A stretch of DNA of 34,055 nt from contig JAGVPS010000028.1 of the NCBI GenBank assembly GCA_020052135.1, positions 1 through 34,055 of the forward strand. Direction: 5' to 3'. Position 1 is the stretch's first letter. Each line of letters opens with the position of its first letter. Position numbers and translations under genes: made by a program. The notes beneath the pieces were generated by a model. The model was not told the DNA's origin, did not search any database, and saw only the letters and a program-made list of their open reading frames with translations. The stretch comes from Minisyncoccota bacterium. GTDB lineage: Bacteria; Patescibacteriota; Minisyncoccia; UBA6257; 1-14-0-10-40-38. Below, one piece after another: positions 14,487 to 20,867 of the stretch.

Positions 14487-14527
14487 CCCGCAGATAAGCA
14501 ATCGGTTTGCTGTCTGCGGTTTTTTTT
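14487..14527 (+). terminator. Terminator of the first DUF218-like gene
   Basis: Stem CCGCAGA/TCTGCGG with a further inner stem AGCAA/TTGCT, followed by eight T. It begins directly after the stop codon. Confidence 0.9.
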
Positions 14528-14535
14528 GCTAAAAA

Positions 14536-14581
14536 TATAAAAAAAGAACCCTTGACGATATCGCCGTAGCGATTGGGTTCT
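14536..14581 (-). terminator. Terminator of the ClpP-like gene
   Basis: On the minus strand AGAACCC/GGGTTCT encloses ATCGC/GCGAT and is followed by a run of T. It sits back to back with the plus-strand terminator at 14487. Confidence 0.85.
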
Positions 14582-14598
14582 AACGGGTAGAGTTATAC

Positions 14599-15165
14599 CT
14601 ACTCCTCCTCATCTGCTGGAAGGTACTCATCCTCGGGCACGATCTCGTGAATGATGCCGTAGTGGAGGGCTTCTCGGGCGGAAAGCGTTGCCTTGCTCCT
14701 CATGAAGTTCAAAAGGGTAGCAGTAGGGATTCCCGTCTGCTCCTTCATAAAGGAGAGAAACCAGCCTTGAGCGGCTCTCATGCGACGGAGCCACTCCTCG
14801 ATCACTTCTCGCTTTTCGGCCATGACTTCATCCTCGAAGTACCGCCTCACCATTTCGACGTCGCAGATGGTGACTGCGTGTCCGTTGATGAGTGTCCTAA
14901 CTTCATGAAAGAAGAAGGTTGCGCTTGGGAAGGCTCGTCGGCTACGACCCAAGAGGAAAAGGATGATCGCGGCCGAATAGACATCCCCGGCGAGCGTAAT
15001 GATTCCACGACGCTCGATACTGGGAGCCCGAGAGGAGAAGAAGTCGAATCTACCCCCTGGCGAACTCACATACACGCATTGAGGAGCATCGGGTCGCTGT
15101 AGCGAGAGCAAAAGGCCATCGACCGTCTCTTCGCTGATCTTTTCTTCAAAGCATAGGTATTTCAC
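14599..15165 (-). CDS. ClpP-like serine protease of the Clp-fold superfamily
   Basis: 188 residues from GTG 15165, with CAGGAG upstream. The ClpP/crotonase-fold landmarks are present in order: VYVSSPGGRF at 31-40, GDVYSAAIILFLLG at 60-73 with Ser64 in the nucleophile position, FFFHEVRT at 84-91 with His87 as the general base, and LSAREALHYGIIHEIV at 161-176, matching ClpP's MSAEEALEYGLID segment. The residue before this, where ClpP has its catalytic Asp, is Lys158 (MRSKATLSA). The triad may therefore be incomplete, or the protein may belong to a Ser-His variant branch. It lacks an obvious N-terminal axial loop and has an acidic tail, so it is probably not the housekeeping ClpP. Substrates are unknown. 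It has its own promoter and terminator. Confidence 0.75.
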   Translation of the reverse strand: MKYLCFEEKISEETVDGLLLSLQRPDAPQCVYVSSPGGRFDFFSSRAPSIERRGIITLAGDVYSAAIILFLLGRSRRAFPSATFFFHEVRTLINGHAVTICDVEMVRRYFEDEVMAEKREVIEEWLRRMRAAQGWFLSFMKEQTGIPTATLLNFMRSKATLSAREALHYGIIHEIVPEDEYLPADEEE

Positions 15166-15179
15166 TAAAAACTCCTGGG

Positions 15180-15209
15180 TTGGGTTGGAGTGCCGAAGCT
15201 ATTTATAAT
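15180..15209 (+). promoter_or_regulatory. Weak plus-strand promoter overlapping the ClpP-like promoter
   Basis: TTGGGT (15180-15185), an 18-nt spacer, then TATAAT (15204-15209). It could drive the small ORF at 15257 and the following phosphatase gene. The match at -35 is poor. Confidence 0.35.
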
Positions 15210-15230
15210 CTGATTTATAAAAATAGTCAA
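15202..15230 (-). promoter_or_regulatory. Promoter of the ClpP-like gene
   Basis: On the minus strand TTGACT (15225-15230), a 17-nt spacer, then TATAAA (15202-15207), giving a leader of about 30 nt that contains the Shine-Dalgarno. Confidence 0.75.
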
Positions 15231-15256
15231 GGATTTCTGGACAAAAAAGTGATGAT

Positions 15257-15379
15257 ATGACATTCTATATTCAGTTCAACGGCCCGACTCTCACCCCGAG
15301 AAAGATGCACACTTTTTTGTTCATGGTTTTCTCAAAAGTATGCGCCGAAATTTTCGGATTCAAAAGGGAATCTAGGTAA
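15257..15379 (+). CDS. Possible 40-residue small protein
   Basis: An uninterrupted ATG-to-TAA frame of 41 codons in the 249-nt gap between the ClpP-like and phosphatase genes, ending 35 nt before the latter. The product begins MTFYIQFNGPTLTPRK, has a Phe-rich middle (TFLFMVFSKVCAEIFGF) and ends with a basic tail. Upstream AAAAAGTGAT only loosely resembles a Shine-Dalgarno. A 13-nt palindrome CCGAAA-T-TTTCGG (15345-15357) lies inside it. It could equally be leader DNA of the phosphatase gene. Confidence 0.3.
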   Translation: MTFYIQFNGPTLTPRKMHTFLFMVFSKVCAEIFGFKRESR

Positions 15380-15414
15380 AAAGTTCCACCATAAACTCAC
15401 AGCCAGAAGGTTTT

Positions 15415-16230
15415 ATGAAAACAACCGTGTTTGATCCAGGGGCGAAAGATGGAAGGGTGAGTATGGCTATGAAGGGAGTGGCGTACGAGGCTGGGCGATT
15501 ACTCCGCTCGATGCAGAGCACTGGCCTCGATCGTGACATGAAGGGATCTCACGATTTTTCGACTGCGGCCGACCTTGCGTCTCAACGATTAATTCGAGAG
15601 AAACTCTCCAGTGTTTTTCCTGACGTGGCAATCGTGGCAGAAGAGGACGATGAACATGTGCTCAAACAGACGTGCTTCATCGTCGATCCGCTCGATGCGA
15701 CGTACAACTACAGCGTTGGAGGTTCTGATTGGGGCGTTGTTATCGGCCTCCTTACCTACGGGAATCCGGTGCGCGCGGTGCTCTACCAGCCGAACGCAGA
15801 CCTCATCGTCGAGGTAGCTCAAGGAGGGGGCGTTTTAATGAACGGAGTGCCGTGCGTGCCTCCGCTCGAACGTCCGCTCAAAGAGTCTATCATCGGCACT
15901 GAGATCGTGTGGTCTAACCCCGAGGGGTTTATCGACCACGTAATAAAGCCACTTCAGAAGCAATGTCTTGGTTTGGTGTGTCCGCTTTCGGCAAGCGCTG
16001 GAGTTGTGAAGTTGCTTCGGGGTGAGATTGCCGCCTACGTTAACCTTACGCATGGCAAGGTGTGGGACTTCGTGGTCCACGCGCTCGCCATGGAGGAATG
16101 GGGAGGCGTCGCTCTTGCTCCCAATGGCATGCCGCTTCAGTGGGATAGTCTCCCGATGCGCGGAGTGTTCTCGCCGCACCAGAAGCTTGCCGAGGCGCTC
16201 CTTACGCTCACCCGAAGGGTGGAACAGTAA
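15415..16230 (+). CDS. Inositol-monophosphatase-family phosphatase
   Basis: 271 residues from ATG 15415, with AGAAGG just upstream. All motifs of the Mg-dependent IMPase/CysQ/FBPase superfamily appear in order: GSHDFSTAADLASQ at 44-57, VAEED at 74-78 (metal-binding Glu), VDPLDATYNYSVGG at 90-103 (metal-binding Asp91 and Asp94) and KVWDFVVHALAM at 215-226 (Asp218). The usual DPLDGT has Ala for Gly. It should hydrolyse a phosphate monoester such as inositol phosphate, a sugar phosphate or 3'-phosphoadenosine phosphate; the sequence does not decide which. The length matches the family. It may share a transcript with the small ORF upstream, and it ends at a terminator that overlaps the next promoter. 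Confidence 0.85.
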   Translation: MKTTVFDPGAKDGRVSMAMKGVAYEAGRLLRSMQSTGLDRDMKGSHDFSTAADLASQRLIREKLSSVFPDVAIVAEEDDEHVLKQTCFIVDPLDATYNYSVGGSDWGVVIGLLTYGNPVRAVLYQPNADLIVEVAQGGGVLMNGVPCVPPLERPLKESIIGTEIVWSNPEGFIDHVIKPLQKQCLGLVCPLSASAGVVKLLRGEIAAYVNLTHGKVWDFVVHALAMEEWGGVALAPNGMPLQWDSLPMRGVFSPHQKLAEALLTLTRRVEQ

Positions 16231-16241
16231 CCATCCTTTAT

Positions 16242-16266
16242 CCCTCGCACGCGGGGGAATTTTTTT
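16242..16266 (+). terminator. Terminator of the phosphatase gene
   Basis: Stem CCCTCGC/GCGGGGG (one T-G wobble) with a 2-nt loop as drawn, then AATTTTTTT. The last T residues are the start of the next gene's TTGACA box. Confidence 0.75.
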
Positions 16267-16293
16267 GACAAAAAATCTGTCTACTTGTACCAT
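16265..16293 (+). promoter_or_regulatory. Promoter of the second DUF218-like gene
   Basis: TTGACA (16265-16270), a 17-nt spacer, then TACCAT (16288-16293). AGGGAG at 16315-16320 serves as Shine-Dalgarno for the ATG at 16332. Confidence 0.7.
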
Positions 16294-16331
16294 CTTTTGA
16301 GTACTACATCTCTAGGGAGATATGACAAGCA

Positions 16332-17012
16332 ATGACTGATACGTTCGAATCAACTCTTGGAGCATTCACGAGACGCGTCCTTTCGGACCTGCCTCCCGCT
16401 CGTCCGTTCGACTATCTCCTCCTCGTGGGGCAAACCGCTGACAACGAGCGGTCGGTCCTCAATCGCGCGGCTCGCTACTCACGCGACAATCGCGGCGGAC
16501 AGTGGATGAATCCGCATCTCCTCATCGTTGATGGGCCGACAGGCTTTGGCTTCCCTGGTTTTCCTCGGTGGGAGGCGAACCTGCGACAGCAGGGTGTTAA
16601 TCCGGAGAATATCGTGCGGGTCTCGTATTCGAATCCCGAACGGGGCATCAATACGAATACCGAGATGCAGGCGTTTCTCGACTACCTGTTGCGCGAGGTT
16701 GCTCCAGATGGCGCTATGCGGCTTGGCATCATTGCGGCGCCATTTCACCAGCCACGCGCGTTCGTGAATTTCGTGAGCGTGGCGCTCATGAGTGGCACAG
16801 ACTCTCGCATGATTGACGCCTTCAGCGTACCCGGTGATCCGTTGCCCATGGATGAAGTTGTCGCTCATTCGCAGGGCATAACCCGAGGCATGCGTGCAGA
16901 TCTTGTACGCACTGAAGCTGAACGGATTCGGGCGTACACGGCGAAGGGCGATTTGCTCCCCATTCCTGAAATCATCGCCTACATGGACGAGAGAGATGCT
17001 CGGAACCGGTAA
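16332..17012 (+). CDS. DUF218/YdcF-like protein, paralog of the gene at 13848
   Basis: 226 residues. FDYLLLVGQTADNERSVLNR (26-45) parallels the start of the first paralog. GFGFPGF (71-77) parallels GYPGF, GINTNTEM (105-112) carries the DUF218-type conserved acidic helix, IIAAPFHQPRAF (133-144) is the family signature, and SQGITRGMRADLVRTEAERI near the C-terminus is closely shared. The ending RDARNR matches RDARVHSS of the paralog. There is no signal or membrane segment. The two copies bracket the ClpP-like and phosphatase genes, so the island looks built around this pair. The substrate is unknown. It has its own promoter and terminator. Confidence 0.75.
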   Translation: MTDTFESTLGAFTRRVLSDLPPARPFDYLLLVGQTADNERSVLNRAARYSRDNRGGQWMNPHLLIVDGPTGFGFPGFPRWEANLRQQGVNPENIVRVSYSNPERGINTNTEMQAFLDYLLREVAPDGAMRLGIIAAPFHQPRAFVNFVSVALMSGTDSRMIDAFSVPGDPLPMDEVVAHSQGITRGMRADLVRTEAERIRAYTAKGDLLPIPEIIAYMDERDARNR

Positions 17013-17014
17013 CT

Positions 17015-17058
17015 CCGCGAGATCGGCATATGCGTATGCAGAGACTCGCGGTTTTTTT
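17015..17058 (+). terminator. Terminator of the second DUF218-like gene
   Basis: Outer stem CCGCGAG/CTCGCGG, inner stem GCATA/TATGC, followed by seven T. Confidence 0.9.
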
Positions 17059-17114
17059 ATATGCGCAATCTAGAGAATTCTCTGGCCGTTTCAGATTAGG
17101 GGTAAAGCGCATAT

Positions 17115-17136
17115 AAAACCCCGCCGTTGGCGGGGT
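17115..17136 (-). terminator. Terminator of the oxidoreductase gene, part of the repeat
   Basis: On the minus strand ACCCCGCC/GGCGGGGT with loop AAC, followed by TTTATAT. Confidence 0.65.
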
Positions 17137-17175
17137 GAAGCTTAGATACCACGGCCGTGAGGCCGTAGAGCTTCA
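17115..17175 (-). repeat. Structured inverted repeat, copy 2 (right edge of the island)
   Basis: Opposite orientation to copy 1. It starts with the TGA stop codon of the minus-strand oxidoreductase gene. Outer stem GAAGCT/AGCTTC, inner hairpin ACGGCC/GGCCGT with loop TCAC, then the terminator hairpin. Both copies supply the stop codon of the adjacent cluster gene and point into the island. Confidence 0.85.
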
Positions 17176-18099
17176 TAAAGATTTTGAAATAGTTTCAAGA
17201 TGTGCAGTTACGGTAGCGCCAAACGCAACATCGGTGAGCGGAGAGAGACGATTCTCAATGCAGGCGCGAAAATGCTCCAACTCGTTTTTGAGCGGTTCCG
17301 TAGTAAACGAAGGAATGGCGATGGGTGTTGGAGAGGCAATCGTAAGCGTATTCGGGACAACTCCTGTATCGAGTATAATTTTTGTTGTGTCTCCCAGACA
17401 CACGAATTTCCTTACTTTTTCTGGACCGAGCCAGGAAGTGGTGATCGTGAGAAGCGGTCCGTGATCAAACGCAACGGTCGCCGAAACAAAGTCCTCGTGA
17501 GAACCATTTTGTATACGAAATTTTTTTCCTGAAACGCTTCTAATTTTCCCCGGATTAAACAGATAGTTAAAAACAGAAAGCGGATGCGGCGCCGCGTCCC
17601 AAAAACAATTGATGTCTGTGCGTGGAGGGCTTACCAAGTGTTCGCTCATGACATGGGTGATTGTGCCGAGGCGTCCCGCGTCAAGTTCAGTTTTTAAAAA
17701 TCGTATCGCATCATTATAGATGTATTGGTACCCAACCATGCATATTTTTCCCGATCGGGATGCTGTACGAGCAAGGAGTCGCGCTTCCTTCGTACTCATC
17801 ACCATTGGTTTTTCAACGAGCACATGTTTGCCCGCGCGGAGCGCGGCATGCGCAAGCGCAAAGTGGGTGTGCGCCGGGGTCGCGATAATAACCGCATCAA
17901 TGTCCGGAGACGCGAAAACTTCGCTAGGGTTTAGGGTATAGCGAATAGGAGAAGAGATAAGACTTTTCAGTTCTGGATGTTCACGAGTGGTTACGACTGA
18001 AAGGAGGGCGAACCCCTCGAGCGATTGCAAGAGTCGGAGATAGTTTTTTCCAAAGTTACCAACACCAAAAAGTGCGCACCTAAGCAGTGGTTGGCTCAT
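17173..18099 (-). CDS. Gfo/Idh/MocA family NAD(P)-dependent oxidoreductase
   Basis: 308 residues. The N-terminal Rossmann fold has FGVGNFGKNYLRLLQ (Gly-rich, about 11-25), DAVIIATPAHTHFALAHAAL, and the family signature GKHVLVEKPMVMS containing the catalytic-domain EKP. The C-terminal alpha/beta domain follows. These enzymes oxidise or reduce nucleotide-sugar hydroxyl or keto groups, for example the 3-position of UDP-GlcNAc-type sugars or a keto-deoxysugar. The start overlaps the upstream epimerase-like gene by 20 nt, so it is the last gene of a four-gene minus-strand operon. The substrate is probably a product of the neighbouring enzymes. The stop codon lies in repeat copy 2. Confidence 0.88.
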   Translation of the reverse strand: MSQPLLRCALFGVGNFGKNYLRLLQSLEGFALLSVVTTREHPELKSLISSPIRYTLNPSEVFASPDIDAVIIATPAHTHFALAHAALRAGKHVLVEKPMVMSTKEARLLARTASRSGKICMVGYQYIYNDAIRFLKTELDAGRLGTITHVMSEHLVSPPRTDINCFWDAAPHPLSVFNYLFNPGKIRSVSGKKFRIQNGSHEDFVSATVAFDHGPLLTITTSWLGPEKVRKFVCLGDTTKIILDTGVVPNTLTIASPTPIAIPSFTTEPLKNELEHFRACIENRLSPLTDVAFGATVTAHLETISKSL

Positions 18100-19168
18100 T
18101 ATGTGCGGGCTCAGTCTTAAGTATGGAGCGATACCACGTGAGCGTTCGCGTAAGGCCGGTTTTCAAATTCACCGATGGTTTAAAACCCAGCTCTTTTTGG
18201 ATTTTTGTAATGTCGGGGCAACGTCGCTGTGGTTCGCCTGCCGGATATGATGCCGGATAAGCAATCAGCTCTACGGTTGGTTTTTGGGTTACGAGAGAGC
18301 TCACGAGATTCCCTAAGCTCACCATATTAATTTCTTCATTGGGGCGCCCTACGTTATATATTTCCCCGTTTTTCTCTGACGCAAGCACTTTTAGAAATCC
18401 CTGGATAGCATCGGTAATGTAGCAAAATGTCCGTGTTTGATTCCCTTTGTCATGCACCGGCAAGGCCTCGCCCTTCAAGGCTTTGACCATAAAGGTTGGA
18501 ATTACTCGGTAGTCATGCACCTTCATACCGGGCCCGTAGACATTGAACGGCCGGACAATTTTAACCGGTATGCGGTAGAGCTGGTGATAGGTCATGCAGA
18601 GCGTTTCTCCGAGGCGTTTTGACTCGTCATAGCAGGCGCGCGGTCCCACCGCGGAAACATTGCCCCAGTATCCTTCGGGTGTCGGGATATAATTAGGGTT
18701 CGGGTCGCCGTAGACTTCGCTCGAACTGAAATAGAGCATGCTTTTTACCTTTTTGCTCTTTGCAAACTCTAAAAAGTTTTTAGTGCCGTTCACTGCAACC
18801 TCAATGGTTTCCAAGGGGAATTTCCGGTAATAAAAAGGAGAGGCGAGCCCGGCGGCGTGGATAAGGTAGTCGGCCTTCAATTTGTGCGGGAGCTGATTCC
18901 GCACATCATGGGTCATGAGCGTGAAGTGCGGATCAGTGTTGTCAATAATGCTATTTTCTTCAGCGCTCGTGATGTAGTTATCCATGACGATAACCTTGCA
19001 CGGCTTTTTCAAAACCTTTTTATTGAGCTCAAGAAACGTTGCAACAAAATAACTGCCCAAGAAGCCACAGCCGCCGGAAATGAGAATGGTTTTTCCTTCG
19101 AATGTTTTTGCTTCTGTTCGTATCGATCGGATAATGGATTGTATGTCTTCGTGGACGAGTTTGTTCAT
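18080..19168 (-). CDS. UXS-like NAD-dependent epimerase/decarboxylase (extended SDR)
   Basis: 362 residues. GGCGFLGSY at 32-40 is the NAD motif, SSSEVYGDPNPN at 148-159 and YWGNVSAVGPRACYDESKR at 167-185 hold the Ser and Tyr-x3-Lys catalytic set, and RRCPDITKIQKELGFKP is near the end. The YGDP..YWGNV..GPR.CYDE.KR pattern is that of UDP-glucuronate decarboxylase (UDP-xylose synthase), so the likely product is a UDP-pentose or 4-keto-pentose. It has about 25 extra N-terminal residues before the Rossmann strand. The ATG overlaps the stop of the upstream methyltransferase gene (ATGA). The paralogous RmlB at 23991 has the different YAASK motif. Confidence 0.85.
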   Translation of the reverse strand: MNKLVHEDIQSIIRSIRTEAKTFEGKTILISGGCGFLGSYFVATFLELNKKVLKKPCKVIVMDNYITSAEENSIIDNTDPHFTLMTHDVRNQLPHKLKADYLIHAAGLASPFYYRKFPLETIEVAVNGTKNFLEFAKSKKVKSMLYFSSSEVYGDPNPNYIPTPEGYWGNVSAVGPRACYDESKRLGETLCMTYHQLYRIPVKIVRPFNVYGPGMKVHDYRVIPTFMVKALKGEALPVHDKGNQTRTFCYITDAIQGFLKVLASEKNGEIYNVGRPNEEINMVSLGNLVSSLVTQKPTVELIAYPASYPAGEPQRRCPDITKIQKELGFKPSVNLKTGLTRTLTWYRSILKTEPAHNEPTTA

Positions 19169-20439
19169 ACGAGTTTGGGTTCGGGTACGGGAATAATAAA
19201 CTTTCCGCCATTGGCTTTAAATGAGGAAAGTTTTTTCATAATAGGATCCGCAAAGTTCCATGCAAGGATTAGGATATAGTCAGGATTTTTCTCGGCAAGC
19301 TTTGCGGAGGAGAAAACCGGGATATGGGTACCCGGCATATATAAGCCCTGTTTCCAATGACTATCGTCAACAATATACTCAAGCGTTTCAGGACCGATGC
19401 CAAAATGGGTGAGCAGTGTTGTGCCTTTTGCGGGAGCTCCGTAGCCCGCGACGAACTTCTTCTTTTTTTTGAGATATCTTAGGAGTTCGGTAAGCGCTAC
19501 TTTGTTCTTTAGAATCTTATGCGAAAAGTTCTGATACGTCAAAGATTCATGGAGCTTATGTTCCATTTCTTCTTTTAGGAATTTTTGTATATGAGAGCGT
19601 TGTAGCGCGTGGGGACCATTACGAAGCTCAGCAAAAATTCGAAGCGATCCTCCATGCGTATCTGTTTTCTCTACATCAAATACCTCCATATCGAGCCGTT
19701 CAAAAAGCCGGATAGCCGTTCGTACGGAGAAGTAGGAAAGGTGTTCGTGATAAATAGTATCAAACAAATTTTTTGATATGAGATCTCCGAGGTAATATGC
19801 CTCAACCATAAAAACACCGTCTTTTTTAAGAAGGATGCGGACTCCTTCCACAATTTCATCAAGGTTGTCGATGTGGGGGAACGCGCTCGTCGCTGTTATG
19901 AGCGCCGCAGACCCGTGTTTTTCTAAAATCTTTTTAGCAAGTGCGGGGGTAAAGAATTCAGGAATTGTTTCCACGCCGTTTGCCGTTGCTTCGCGCGCGA
20001 TTTTCTCCGCGGGGTCGATGCCCAAGACGCGGAACCCTAATTTTTTAAATGGCTTAAGGAGTATGCCGTCGTTACTGCCAATATCCACGATAAGTGAATT
20101 TTCAATGAATGAAAACCGCCGGGAAATAGTCTTTGCCAACTCTTCAAAATGTGTGACAAATACTGGAGAAGTGGAGGATACATACACATAGTCCCTAAAT
20201 AAGAGTTCGGGTGACACAATGTCGCGGAGCTGCACAAAACTGCACTGCGTACAAAAATCGAGATCAAGAGGAAAAAAAGGCTCTGGTTGTAAGAGATCTG
20301 CTTTAGTAAGAAATGCGTTTGCGGGAGGAGTTGGCGCAAGCGAAAGTACAGGAATAAGGGCTTTTCCTTTGCACGCTCTGCACTCGAATCTTGGTTTAGA
20401 TAAATGGGACTCGGACAGTGTCTTCTTCATATGCTCCAT
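19165..20439 (-). CDS. TylC3/NovU-like sugar C-methyltransferase
   Basis: 424 residues from ATG 20439; ATG 20430 and TTG 20466 are alternatives. An N-terminal zinc site has Cys20, Cys23, Cys63 and Cys66 (CRAC and CTQC). The SAM-binding Rossmann motif VDIGSNDGILL is at 118-128. IYHEHLSYFS at about 229-238 is the catalytic signature of deoxysugar C-methyltransferases acting on dTDP-keto-6-deoxysugars. A C-terminal Rossmann-like domain has FVAGYGAPAKGTTLL. The length agrees with the family. It implies a branched-chain sugar and fits the RmlA/RmlB pair in the same locus. Its start lies inside the upstream cupin gene (overlap of about 44 nt), consistent with coupling. Confidence 0.88.
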   Translation of the reverse strand: MEHMKKTLSESHLSKPRFECRACKGKALIPVLSLAPTPPANAFLTKADLLQPEPFFPLDLDFCTQCSFVQLRDIVSPELLFRDYVYVSSTSPVFVTHFEELAKTISRRFSFIENSLIVDIGSNDGILLKPFKKLGFRVLGIDPAEKIAREATANGVETIPEFFTPALAKKILEKHGSAALITATSAFPHIDNLDEIVEGVRILLKKDGVFMVEAYYLGDLISKNLFDTIYHEHLSYFSVRTAIRLFERLDMEVFDVEKTDTHGGSLRIFAELRNGPHALQRSHIQKFLKEEMEHKLHESLTYQNFSHKILKNKVALTELLRYLKKKKKFVAGYGAPAKGTTLLTHFGIGPETLEYIVDDSHWKQGLYMPGTHIPVFSSAKLAEKNPDYILILAWNFADPIMKKLSSFKANGGKFIIPVPEPKLV

Positions 20440-20782
20440 CTTTACGGGATTTAGTGGCGAGCACAATCCACGTAGTGTCCTCTAAAAATTTCATGGCATG
20501 GACACGGAGCGGTGGCGAAAACACCATATCGCCGGTTTCAAGAACAGCGCTTTCTTTTTTACTGTTATCTTCGTCAATACCTTTTTCAAAATACTCCATT
20601 TTTCCAGCGACCATATAGCAATAATGCGAATCCTCCTTATGATAGTGGTTTGCGCGTACCGAACCTTTCTTTGAGGTGATAATAAGCACGCTCTTAATCA
20701 CGGTTATGCCATCATCAAAAAGCATGGTGATGTTGCCTCGTTCTTCAGCTACTTCCGGTTTGATGTTGCGGTATATTTTCAT
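20396..20782 (-). CDS. Small cupin, putative nucleotide-sugar isomerase/epimerase
   Basis: 128 residues from ATG 20782; in-frame upstream starts exist, but TATAGT lies exactly 7 nt before this ATG. A single cupin barrel: GSVRANHYHKEDSHYCYMVA carries the His-x-His and Glu/Asp of cupin motif 1, GKMEYFEKG follows, and LETGDMVFSPPLRVHAMKF is motif 2 with the distal His. Neighbouring sugar genes and the RxNHYHK pattern suggest a relative of sugar 3,4-ketoisomerases (FdtA/WxcM type) or 3,5-epimerases, but the family-specific catalytic residues cannot be confirmed. It is the first gene of the minus-strand operon 20782-17173. Confidence 0.72.
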   Translation of the reverse strand: MKIYRNIKPEVAEERGNITMLFDDGITVIKSVLIITSKKGSVRANHYHKEDSHYCYMVAGKMEYFEKGIDEDNSKKESAVLETGDMVFSPPLRVHAMKFLEDTTWIVLATKSRKDGAYEEDTVRVPFI

Positions 20783-20789
20783 GCACTTT

Positions 20790-20795
20790 ACTATA
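20790..20795 (-). promoter_or_regulatory. -10 box of the minus-strand sugar operon, probably leaderless
   Basis: On the minus strand TATAGT lies 7 nt before the ATG at 20782, the same spacing as at 2089 and 3559. It has no TG extension. Confidence 0.45.
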
Positions 20796-20847
20796 CCTAT
20801 AGGAGCCATGAAAAGCAACGGATGACCAAAGGTTTTTAGATATGGTT

Positions 20848-20861
20848 TGATATGCTATGGC
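20848..20861 (+). promoter_or_regulatory. Extended -10 boxes of the double GT4 gene
   Basis: Two overlapping extended -10 candidates, TGATATGCT and TGCTATGGC, precede the ATG at 20868 by 11 and 6 nt. Either would give a leader of five bases or fewer. Confidence 0.4.
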
Positions 20862-20867
20862 TTTCAT

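Noticed and set aside
18228..18262. Degenerate extra copy of the ITNYPASPAGGQ repeat in the UXS-like gene (AYPASYPAGEP)
   Set aside because: The DNA shows only a partial GCCTGCC-like match and no heptamers. The peptide is near the normal family segment before RRCPDI, so similarity by chance is more likely.
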